Program-made: the position numbers and the translations under genes
The notes under the pieces: model-generated
What the model saw: only the letters and a program-made list of their open reading frames with translations
Told to the model about the DNA's origin: nothing
Databases searched by the model: none
In this document: piece after piece, positions 33,237 through 40,595 of the stretch
Position numbering within the stretch: the first letter of the stretch is position 1
How the letters are laid out: every line of letters starts with the position of its first letter
Origin: Variovorax sp. RA8
Lineage (GTDB): Bacteria; Pseudomonadota; Gammaproteobacteria; Burkholderiales; Burkholderiaceae_C
Assembly: GCF_901827175.1 (NCBI RefSeq)
Contig: NZ_LR594662.1
Coordinates: 1,674,001-1,738,000 of the forward strand
DNA: 64,000 nt
Direction: 5' to 3'

Positions 33237-34394
33237 TTAGAAGGTCCCCGGCAGCAGGATGCTCGAATCCACCTCGTCGATCTGCGTGCGTCCGCAGAAG
33301 GCCATCGTGATGTCGAGTTCCTTGTGGATGATCTGCAGCGCGCGGGTCACGCCGGCCTCTCCGAAGGCCCCCAGGGCGTAGAGGAAGCTGCGCCCGATCA
33401 GCGTGCCGCGCGCACCGAGCGCGCGCGCCTTCAGCACGTCCTGCCCGCTGCGGATGCCGCCGTCCATCCAGACCTCGATTTCCGTGCCCACTGCCTCGGC
33501 GATGGCCGGCAGCGCCTCGATGGAGGAGGGCGCGCCGTCGAGCTGGCGTCCGCCGTGGTTCGAGACGATCAGCGCATCGGCGCCGCTGGACGCCGCCAGG
33601 CGCGCGTCCTCCACGTCCATGATGCCCTTGAGGATCAGCGGTCCGCCCCAGAGCTTCTTGATCCATTCCACATCGGCCCAGCTCAAGGTCGGATCGAACT
33701 GCTCGGCCGTCCACGAGGACAGCGAGGACAGGTCCTTCACCCCCTTGGCATGGCCCGCGATGTTGCCGAAGGTGCGGCGCTTGGTGCCCAGCATGCCCAT
33801 GCACCACCGCGGCTTGGTCGCGAGGTCCATGAGGTTCTTGAGCGTCGGCTTGGGCGGCGCCGTCAGCCCGTTCTTGATGTCCTTGTGCCGCTGGCCCAGG
33901 ATCTGGAGGTCCAGCGTCAGCTGCAGTGCCGAGACGTTGGCGGCCTTGGCGCGCTCGATCAGTCGCTCGATGAAATCGCGGTCGCGCATCACGTAGAGCT
34001 GGAACCAGAAGGGATGGCGGTCGGTGTTCTCCGCGATGTCCTCCAGCGAGCAGATGCTCATGGTCGACAGCGTGAAGGGAATGCCGAAGGCCTTGGCCGC
34101 GCGCGCGCCCAGGATTTCGCCGTCGGCATGCTGCATGCCCGTGAGCCCGGTGGGCGCGATGGCCACCGGCATCGCGACCTCCTGGCCCACCATGGTCGTG
34201 CGCGTGGAGCGGCCTTCCATGTTGACGGCCACGCGCTGGCGCAGCTTGATCTTCTGGAAGTCGGCCTCGTTCGCACGGTAGGTGCCCTCGGTCCAGGCGC
34301 CGGAGTCGGCGTAGTCGTAGAACATGCGCGGCACGCGCGACTGGGCGATCACTCGCAGGTCTTCGATGCAGGTGATCCGGGAAAGGTCGGGCAC
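33237..34394 (-). CDS. FMN-dependent 2-hydroxyacid dehydrogenase (LldD-like), copy 1
   Basis: A 385-residue TIM-barrel flavoenzyme of the L-lactate dehydrogenase/glycolate oxidase/mandelate dehydrogenase family. It has the N-terminal PRMFYDYADSGAWTEGTYR stretch, the FMN-binding PVAIAPTGLTGM, the active-site Lys in LILKGI, and the catalytic block SNHGGRQLDGAPS with His and Arg. It starts with GTG at 34394, preceded by a good AAGGAG site. These enzymes oxidise a 2-hydroxyacid to a 2-oxoacid, passing electrons to the respiratory chain or oxygen. A close paralogue lies at 35450-36595. The substrate (lactate or another hydroxyacid) is not decided. Confidence 0.88.
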   Translation of the reverse strand: MPDLSRITCIEDLRVIAQSRVPRMFYDYADSGAWTEGTYRANEADFQKIKLRQRVAVNMEGRSTRTTMVGQEVAMPVAIAPTGLTGMQHADGEILGARAAKAFGIPFTLSTMSICSLEDIAENTDRHPFWFQLYVMRDRDFIERLIERAKAANVSALQLTLDLQILGQRHKDIKNGLTAPPKPTLKNLMDLATKPRWCMGMLGTKRRTFGNIAGHAKGVKDLSSLSSWTAEQFDPTLSWADVEWIKKLWGGPLILKGIMDVEDARLAASSGADALIVSNHGGRQLDGAPSSIEALPAIAEAVGTEIEVWMDGGIRSGQDVLKARALGARGTLIGRSFLYALGAFGEAGVTRALQIIHKELDITMAFCGRTQIDEVDSSILLPGTF

Positions 34395-34505
34395 TCGGGG
34401 TCTCCTTGTTGGGATGCGCTGGGGGCCCCGATTATCGCGGTGCACCAACGCGGCACGCCTGTTGCTTGCCTCTGGTGTGACCTCTTCCCTCCCTACTTCA
34501 CGAAC

Positions 34506-34961
34506 ATGAGCATCCGCATGAACCGCAACGACGTCACCGAGAAGATCGTCACCGTCAAGGTGGCCAAGAGCATCCAGTGGGCCGAGGTGGCCGAGAAGGT
34601 CGGCCTCTCGAAGGAATGGACCACGGCCGCCTGCCTGGGCCAGATGACGCTCGACGAGAAGCAGGCCGCCGTCATCGGCGAGATCTTCGGCCTCACGGCC
34701 GAGGAGCAGAAGTGGCTCCAGGTGGTGCCCTACAAGGGCTCGCTGCCCTCGGCGGTGCCCACCGATCCGCTGATCTATCGCTGGTACGAGGTGGTGAACG
34801 TCTACGGCACCACCATCAAGGAGCTGATCCACGAGGAGTTCGGCGACGGCATCATGAGCGCGATCGACTTCAGCATGGACATCCAGCGCCAGGCCGATCC
34901 GAAAGGGGACCGGGTGAACGTGGTGCTCTCGGGGAAGTTCCTGCCCTACAAGACCTATTGA
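34506..34961 (+). CDS. cynS: Cyanase (cyanate hydratase)
   Basis: Cyanase converts cyanate and bicarbonate to ammonia and carbon dioxide, as a cytoplasmic decamer. The 151-residue product has an N-terminal helix-turn-helix-like domain and the C-terminal catalytic domain; the three catalytic residues are present as Arg92, Glu95 (YRWYEVVNVYGTTIKEL) and Ser118 (GIMSAIDFSM). The usual cynT carbonic anhydrase and CynR are not adjacent. It sits between two paralogous FMN dehydrogenases on the opposite strand, with a wrecked aldolase gene just downstream. Confidence 0.95.
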   Translation: MSIRMNRNDVTEKIVTVKVAKSIQWAEVAEKVGLSKEWTTAACLGQMTLDEKQAAVIGEIFGLTAEEQKWLQVVPYKGSLPSAVPTDPLIYRWYEVVNVYGTTIKELIHEEFGDGIMSAIDFSMDIQRQADPKGDRVNVVLSGKFLPYKTY

Positions 34962-34971
34962 GCATGGAAGC

Positions 34972-35457
34972 GCAGGCGGCGTGCGCGCCACGCGCTACGC
35001 GCCGCAGGGCGTGCGCGGCATGGGCGGGTCGGTGCGGGCCTCCAACTTCGGGCGAATCCGCGACTATGTGAAGGGCGCGCAGGACGAGCTCTGCGTGCTG
35101 GTGCAGGTCGAGACCCGGGGGCGCTCGATCATCTCCAGGAGATCGCCGCGGTGGATGGCATCGACGGCGTCTTCATCGGGGTCTGCCGACCTGTCGGCGA
35201 GTCTCGGGCATCCCGGCGAGCCGAACCACCCGGAAGTGCGCAGCGCCATCGACGATGCGATCCGTTGCATTCGCGCCAAGGGCAAGGCGCCCGGCATTCT
35301 CATGCTCGACGAGGTGCGGGCGCGCGAATGCCTGGAGCTCGGTGCGTTGTTCGTGGCGGTCGCGATGGATCTGCAGATCCTGGCGCGAGGCGCGGAGGCG
35401 GCCGCCGCGCGCTTCGCATCGCGCAAGCCAGCGTCTGCCGCGCAGACTCCTAAGCTG
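34972..35457 (+). pseudogene. HpcH/HpaI aldolase, truncated and frameshifted
   Basis: This plus-strand stretch encodes the C-terminal half of an HpcH/HpaI-type aldolase: TRYAPQGVRGMGG, then CVLVQVETR, LQEIAAVDGIDGVFIG, ADLSASLGHPGEPNHPEV, GKAPGILMLDEVRA and LGALFVAVAMDLQILARGA. The N-terminal half, with the catalytic base region, is missing. One base is lost in a G-run near 35120 and one is gained near 35188, so the middle block is read in another frame before the frame is restored. No start codon or ribosome site fits. It abuts cynS and ends inside the 3' end of the second FMN dehydrogenase gene. Confidence 0.82.
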
Positions 35458-36595
35458 ACTTCGCCAGCAGCACCCCCGCATCCACCTTCTCGATGTCGGT
35501 GTGCCCGCAGAAGGCCATCGTGAGGTCCAGCTCGCGATGGATGATCTGCAGCGCCCGTGTCACGCCGTGCTCGCCCATCGCGCCCAGCCCGTAGAGCATC
35601 GAGCGGCCGATGTAGACGCCCCTGGCGCCGAGTGCGCGCGCCTTCAGCACGTCCTGCCCGCTGCGGATGCCGCCGTCCATGTGCACCTCGATCCGGTGGC
35701 CCACGGCTTCGGCGATGGCGGGCAGCGCCGAGATGGAGGAGGGCGCACCGTCGAGCTGGCGCCCGCCGTGGTTGGAGACGATCAGCGCATCGGCGCCCGA
35801 ATCGACGGCCAGCCGCGCGTCCTCCACGTCCTGGATGCCCTTGAGGATCAGCCTTCCGCCCCAGCGCTGGCGGATCCAGTCGACGTCCGCCCACGAGAGC
35901 GTCGGATCGAACTGCTTGTTGGTCCACTCGGACAGCGAGCGCATGGTCTCGATGCCCTTCACATGGCCGAACACGTTGCCGAAGTTGCGCCGCTTCGTGC
36001 CCAGCATGCCGAGGCACCAGCGCGGCTTGGTCGCCATGTTGGCGAGGTTCGCCAGGCTCGGCTTCGGCGGCACCGACAGCCCGTTGCGCAGGTCCTTGTG
36101 GCGCTGGCCGATGATCTGCAGGTCCAGCGTCAGCACCAGGGCCGAGCAGTTCGCCGCCTTGGCGCGATCGATCAGCCGCGCCATGAAGCCGCGGTCGCGC
36201 ATCACGTACAGCTGGAACCAGAAAGGCCGGCCGGTCGCCGCCGCGATGTCCTCGATCGAGCAGATGCTCATGGTCGAGAGCGTGAAGGGGATGCCGAACT
36301 TCTCGGCGGCCCTGGCCGCCAGGATCTCGCCGTCGGCGTGCTGCATGCCCGTCATGCCGGTGGGCGCGATGGCCACCGGCATCGCGGCCTCCGTGCCGGC
36401 CATCGTCGTGCGCGTGCTGCGCTGCTCGATGTTTACTGCCACGCGCTGGCGCAGCTTGAGGCGGTCGAAGTCGGCAGCGTTGGCGCGGTAGGTGCCTTCG
36501 GTCCAGGAGCCGGAGTCCACGTAGTCGTAGAACATGCGGGGCACGCGCTTCCTCGCGAGGACACGCAGGTCCTCGATGCAGGTGATGACGCTCAT
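35450..36595 (-). CDS. FMN-dependent 2-hydroxyacid dehydrogenase (LldD-like), copy 2
   Basis: A 381-residue paralogue of the enzyme at 33237-34394, most residues identical by eye, with the same FMN site (PVAIAPTGMTGM), Lys (LILKGI) and His/Arg block SNHGGRQLDGAPS. It lacks one residue in the region ATGRPFWF compared with copy 1 and has a different C-terminal tail. It follows the Bug receptor gene by eight bases, so unlike copy 1 it is part of the run AMDase-like, LysR, enolase-like, Bug. That context suggests oxidation of a hydroxyacid produced or imported by the run. Confidence 0.88.
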   Translation of the reverse strand: MSVITCIEDLRVLARKRVPRMFYDYVDSGSWTEGTYRANAADFDRLKLRQRVAVNIEQRSTRTTMAGTEAAMPVAIAPTGMTGMQHADGEILAARAAEKFGIPFTLSTMSICSIEDIAAATGRPFWFQLYVMRDRGFMARLIDRAKAANCSALVLTLDLQIIGQRHKDLRNGLSVPPKPSLANLANMATKPRWCLGMLGTKRRNFGNVFGHVKGIETMRSLSEWTNKQFDPTLSWADVDWIRQRWGGRLILKGIQDVEDARLAVDSGADALIVSNHGGRQLDGAPSSISALPAIAEAVGHRIEVHMDGGIRSGQDVLKARALGARGVYIGRSMLYGLGAMGEHGVTRALQIIHRELDLTMAFCGHTDIEKVDAGVLLAKSA

Positions 36596-36603
36596 CCGGC
36601 TTG

Positions 36604-37587
36604 CTACTGCGAGCTGATCTTCTGCTCGCTGATCAGCTTGCCCCAGCGCGCCGACTCCTGCGCCATCGCCGTGGCCAGCTGGGCAGAGGGCATGAAGTCC
36701 GGCACCGCGCCCTGCAGCGCGGCCGCCTGGGGCAGGTCGGGGGCGCTCATGGCGGCGCGTGCCGCCTCGCCCAGCTTGTCGACGACGGCGGCGGGCGTGC
36801 CGGCCGGCGCCAGCAGGAAGAGGCGCGGCGCCACGTCGACGCCGGGCACCGCGGTCGACAGCGCGGCCACGTCTTCGGCGCCCGGCAGCTTGTCGTTGCT
36901 CATCATCGCCAGCGCGCGCAGCTTGCCGCCCTTGGCCTGCGCCAGGCCGGCGGTCGCGCTGACGACGCCCAGCGGCACCTGGCCGCTGATCACGTCGGGC
37001 ACGATCTGCGCTGCGCCGCGGTAGGGGATGTGCAGCGCGAAGGTGCCCGACTGGCCCTTCATCATTTCGAAGCCGAGGTGCTGCACCGTGCCTACGCCCG
37101 AGGTGGCGAAGGAATAGAAGCCAGGCTTGGCCTTGAGGGCCGCCACCAGCTCGCGTGGGTTCCTGGCGGGAAAGTCGTTGCCGGCCACGATCAGCAGCGG
37201 CGACTTGAACAGCCCCGCGACCGGCACGAAGCTCTTGATCGGATCGAAACTGAGCTTGGACTGCATGTACTTGGCGATCAGCGTCGAGCTGTCGCCCAGC
37301 AGCAGCGTGTAGCCGTCGGGCGCGGCCTTGGCGACCGCGTCGCCGGCGATCACGCCGGCCGCGCCGGCGCGGTTCTCCACCACCACCTGCTGGCCCAGCA
37401 GGGCCGACAGGCGCGGCGCGATCAGCCGCGCCATCGCATCGACGCCGCCGCCGGCGGAGTAGCCCACCAGCAGGCGGATCGGGCGCTCGGGGTAGGTGCC
37501 TTGCGCCGCGGCGAGGCCCGCCTGGCTTGCCAGCAGGGTGGCACCGAATGCGAGCAGGGCGCGGCGGTGAGGGGTGAATGGCTTCAT
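36604..37587 (-). CDS. Bug/TctC-family periplasmic solute-binding protein
   Basis: A 327-residue exported receptor with an N-terminal signal peptide (cleavage near AAAQG). Family marks are the YPERPIRLLVGYSAGGGVDAMAR opening region, VVENRAGAAG and PDGYTLLLGDSST. Bug proteins bind carboxylates or related small acids for tripartite tricarboxylate transporters, or act as sensors. No TctA/TctB membrane genes are beside it, so it is an orphan receptor, as is common in Bordetella-like genomes. It lies 51 bases after the enolase-superfamily gene and eight before the FMN dehydrogenase. Confidence 0.9.
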   Translation of the reverse strand: MKPFTPHRRALLAFGATLLASQAGLAAAQGTYPERPIRLLVGYSAGGGVDAMARLIAPRLSALLGQQVVVENRAGAAGVIAGDAVAKAAPDGYTLLLGDSSTLIAKYMQSKLSFDPIKSFVPVAGLFKSPLLIVAGNDFPARNPRELVAALKAKPGFYSFATSGVGTVQHLGFEMMKGQSGTFALHIPYRGAAQIVPDVISGQVPLGVVSATAGLAQAKGGKLRALAMMSNDKLPGAEDVAALSTAVPGVDVAPRLFLLAPAGTPAAVVDKLGEAARAAMSAPDLPQAAALQGAVPDFMPSAQLATAMAQESARWGKLISEQKISSQ

Positions 37588-37638
37588 CGTCTTGTCTCCG
37601 GAAATCTTGTGTGGACTTGTGATGTGCTCGGTGCGCGT

Positions 37639-38793
37639 TCAGGCCTTGCCGACGCCGCGCGAGCCCGGGCGCTTGGCCAGCTCGGCCACGCGTTCGCGGT
37701 TCGGCTCGAAGCCCAGGCCCGGCTTCTCGGGCAGCGCGAGCACGCCTTGGCTCGGTATTGGCAGGTCATCGAACACCAGCTTGCAGCAGTCGACGGCCAC
37801 CGAGTGGTATTCGACCAGCGAGCCGTTGGCCAGCCCCGCATGCAGGTGCATGTTGTGGTGCGGCCAGGCGCCGCCGTTGGCGAAGCGTGCGTTGAAGGCA
37901 GAGGCCATGCCGGCAATCCGCAGGCACTGCGTGAAGCCGCCGGTGATGCAGGCGTTGGGCTGCACCACGTCGACCGCCTGCGCGACCAGCATGTCGCGGA
38001 AGCGGCTGGCCTGGCCTTCGTTCTGCCCCGCGGCGAGCGGGATCGAGGTCTTGTGGCGCAGCTTCACCAGGTTGGGGATGTCGTTCTGCGAGACCGGCTC
38101 CTCGAAGAAGCTGATGCCGTATTCCTCGATGCGCTGCGCCAGCGAGAGCGCATGGAAATAGTCGAGGCTGCAGTTGGCGTCGATGTAGATCTGGACCTCG
38201 GGCCCCACCGCCTCGCGCACGGCGCGGATGCGCTGCACGTCCTCGGCGATGAGGGTGTCCAGCGGACGCGGCTCGTCGCGGCGCGCGAGGCCGTGGTGGC
38301 CCACGGTCATCTTCAGCCGCTTGAAGCCGCGCTCGACCCAGCTCTGCGCCGCCGCGGCCAGCTCGTCGCGCTCGAAGAAGGCGAAGCCGAAGGTGGCGTA
38401 CACCGGCACCTCGGCGCGCGCGCCGCCCAGCAGGCGCCAGCAGGGCTGGCCCAGGGCCTTGCCCTTCAGGTCCCACAGCGCGAGGTCCAGTGCGGCGATC
38501 GCATGGCTCGCATAGCCGGACTGGCCGCGGGGCGTGAGCAGCCAGTACAGGCGCTCCCAGATCTGCTCGTGGCGCAGGGGGTCCATGCCGACCAGCGCGT
38601 GGGCGGCGATGTCGTTGACGACCGAGGCGATCACCTCCTCCTCGGTGATGGCGGTCATGCCGGTGCCGACCAGGCCTTCGTCGGTCTCGATGTCGACGAG
38701 GCAGAGTGAAAGCGAGGTGGTCTTGCTGCGGCCCGCGACCTCCACCGAAACCGGCAGGTGCAGGGGCGTGGCCGCGACGCGGGTGATCTTCAT
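37639..38793 (-). CDS. Enolase-superfamily (mandelate racemase/muconate lactonizing) enzyme
   Basis: A 384-residue enzyme with an N-terminal capping domain and a C-terminal barrel. Metal-ligand blocks are YIDANCSLDY and SFFEEPV; the third ligand region reads PLAAGQNEG. At the usual KxK catalytic pair it reads LKMTVG, so the first lysine is kept and the second is replaced by threonine. The late PHHNMHLHAG block offers a histidine on strand seven. That active-site make-up fits a dehydratase or racemase of an acid, but no characterised member can be assigned. ATG at 38793. It is 118 bases after the LysR gene and leads to the Bug receptor gene. Confidence 0.82.
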   Translation of the reverse strand: MKITRVAATPLHLPVSVEVAGRSKTTSLSLCLVDIETDEGLVGTGMTAITEEEVIASVVNDIAAHALVGMDPLRHEQIWERLYWLLTPRGQSGYASHAIAALDLALWDLKGKALGQPCWRLLGGARAEVPVYATFGFAFFERDELAAAAQSWVERGFKRLKMTVGHHGLARRDEPRPLDTLIAEDVQRIRAVREAVGPEVQIYIDANCSLDYFHALSLAQRIEEYGISFFEEPVSQNDIPNLVKLRHKTSIPLAAGQNEGQASRFRDMLVAQAVDVVQPNACITGGFTQCLRIAGMASAFNARFANGGAWPHHNMHLHAGLANGSLVEYHSVAVDCCKLVFDDLPIPSQGVLALPEKPGLGFEPNRERVAELAKRPGSRGVGKA

Positions 38794-38911
38794 GGGGGCG
38801 TGTCTCCAGGGCTTGGGCGCAGTGTAGGAAGGCCCTCCCGGCACTCACAAGCATCCGGCGCGAAGCCCGCTTTCGCGAAGCACGAAATCAAGGGTTTGCC
38901 CGGGTGGGGCA

Positions 38912-39799
38912 TCAGCGCAGCAGGAAGTCGACCAGCGTCAGCGTGGCTGGCGAGGGGCCCATCCCGCTGCGCAGCGCGATGCGGTGCGTGCGCGCGGCCC
39001 AGGCATCGGTGAGCGGCACCGCGGCCAGCGGCAGGCTGGCGAGCTGCGGAGCGATCGCCTGCAGCGGCAGCACGGCCACGCCCAGGCCGCCCGCGACCAT
39101 GCGGCAGACGGCGTCGAAGCTGCGCATCTGCATGCGGATCTTCAGCGCCTTGCCGGCCAGCGAGGCCGAACGCATCAGCCGGCTGGAGAGCGCGGTGCCG
39201 TCGTGCAGTGCGATGAACTGCTCGTCGAGCGCCTGCTCCAGCGCGAGCGGCGCGGTGCCGGCCAGTGCGTGCCCGGCCGGTACCACCAGCACCAGCGTGT
39301 CGGAGAAGCAGTCGGTCAGCGTGATGCCGTGCGGCGCATGCGCCATGTCCACGATGCCGAGATCGGCGCGTCCCTCGAGGAGCAGCAGCGGGATGTCGAG
39401 ACTGCCGTGCTCCACGACATCGATGCGGATCAACGGATGCTCGCGCGCCATGCGGTCGAGCTTGGCGGGCAGCACCTCCAGCATGGCCGAGGTGTTGGCC
39501 GCCAGCCGCACGTGGCCTTGCAGGCCCTTGGCGTAGTCGTGCAGGTCGACCGACAGCCGGTCCATGTCGACCAGGATCTCGCGGCCGCGGCGCACCAGCA
39601 TCTGGCCCGCGGGCGTGAGCCGCACGCCGCGCGACGAGCGCTCGAAGACGCGCAGGCCCAGCGCTTCCTCCAGCGCGGTGATGCGCGCGCTCGCGGCCGC
39701 CACCGCGAGCTGCAGCCGGTCGCCTGCGGCGCTGATGGAGCCGAGCTCCGCCGCCGCGACGATCACGCGCAGCGTCGCGAGATCAAGCGGCTCGTTCAA
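38912..39799 (-). CDS. LysR-family transcriptional regulator
   Basis: A 295-residue LysR regulator. The N-terminal winged helix-turn-helix is clear (LATLRVIVAAAELGSISAAGDRL then ITALEEALGLRVFERSSRGV), followed by a two-lobed effector domain with TLVLVVPAGHALA. It overlaps the start of its 3' neighbour's predecessor, the decarboxylase-like gene, by 17 bases and is co-directional with the enolase-superfamily gene downstream. It most likely controls this acid-degradation run, including itself. The inducer is unknown. Confidence 0.9.
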   Translation of the reverse strand: MNEPLDLATLRVIVAAAELGSISAAGDRLQLAVAAASARITALEEALGLRVFERSSRGVRLTPAGQMLVRRGREILVDMDRLSVDLHDYAKGLQGHVRLAANTSAMLEVLPAKLDRMAREHPLIRIDVVEHGSLDIPLLLLEGRADLGIVDMAHAPHGITLTDCFSDTLVLVVPAGHALAGTAPLALEQALDEQFIALHDGTALSSRLMRSASLAGKALKIRMQMRSFDAVCRMVAGGLGVAVLPLQAIAPQLASLPLAAVPLTDAWAARTHRIALRSGMGPSPATLTLVDFLLR

Positions 39800-40520
39800 G
39801 CGCGGTCTCGGGCGCGAACAGGCGGCCGTGGCCGGGCGAGGCGGGGTCGAGGCCGGCCGCGCGCATCAGGTCCCAGAAGCCGGCGGGCGAGCTCGAGGTG
39901 ACGGGCAGGCCGAGCTTGTCTTCGAGCGGCACGTGGATGTCCAGCGTCAGCAGCCCGCCGCAGGAGATCAGCAGGCCCTGGGCCGAGCGGTCCGCCGCGA
40001 CGGTGCGTTCGGCGAGCGCCATCAGCGTTTCCTCCGTCACCTGGCCGACGGCTTCGACACCGGTGATGGAAAGGCCCTCGATGTGCGTGACCGTGATGCC
40101 GCAGCTCGCCAGGTAGGCGACCAGCCGCTGGTTCAGCGTGTCGATGTAGGCGGTGGCGACCGCGACGCGCCGGATGCCGAGCACGCGCAGGCTGTCGACG
40201 ATGGCGTGGCTCATCGTGGTGCAGGGCAGGCCGGTGGCGTCCTGCATGCGCTCGCGCAGCGCGTTGGTGAATTCGAGGCCGCGGTAGAAGCTGAGCGACG
40301 TGCCCATCAGCGAGACGGCCTGGGCGCCGGCGTCGCGCAGCTCGACCGCGAGTGCGAGGATGCGGTCCACCACGGTGTCGAAGCCTTCGGGCGAGATGCC
40401 CGGGATGCCGAGGCCGCGCGCGATGAAGCGCACGTCGCGCCCGCCGTAGAGTGCCTGCCCGTCGGTCGGGACGAGGCCTGCGGCGGGCGGCACGATGAGG
40501 CCGAGGGTGCTTGTCGTCAT
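39783..40520 (-). CDS. Arylmalonate decarboxylase-like Asp/Glu racemase-superfamily enzyme
   Basis: A 245-residue protein strikingly like arylmalonate decarboxylase of Bordetella bronchiseptica. It opens with LGLIVPPAAGLVPTDG and has LMGTSLSFYRG and LISCGGLLTLD. The catalytic cysteine is Cys187; the other racemase cysteine position is Gly73, as in the decarboxylase, so it should decarboxylate and not racemise. The known enzyme removes one carboxylate from arylmalonates enantioselectively without cofactor; the natural substrate is unknown there too. ATG at 40520. Its end overlaps the LysR start by 17 bases. Maleate isomerase is a less likely alternative because it needs two cysteines. Confidence 0.83.
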   Translation of the reverse strand: MTTSTLGLIVPPAAGLVPTDGQALYGGRDVRFIARGLGIPGISPEGFDTVVDRILALAVELRDAGAQAVSLMGTSLSFYRGLEFTNALRERMQDATGLPCTTMSHAIVDSLRVLGIRRVAVATAYIDTLNQRLVAYLASCGITVTHIEGLSITGVEAVGQVTEETLMALAERTVAADRSAQGLLISCGGLLTLDIHVPLEDKLGLPVTSSSPAGFWDLMRAAGLDPASPGHGRLFAPETALERAA

Positions 40521-40595
40521 GTCGTGGTCTCCTGGTGCTCGAGTTGTCTCAAGCGCCGGATTGTGCGGCAAGCGACGGCAGCCCCGGCTCGCGGC

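Noticed and set aside
34972..35457. Functional short aldolase read straight through
   Set aside because: The straight frame scrambles a conserved block between the two frameshifts and lacks the N-terminal half and a start.
39783..40520. Aspartate racemase or maleate isomerase
   Set aside because: One of the two catalytic cysteines is replaced by Gly73, as in arylmalonate decarboxylase.
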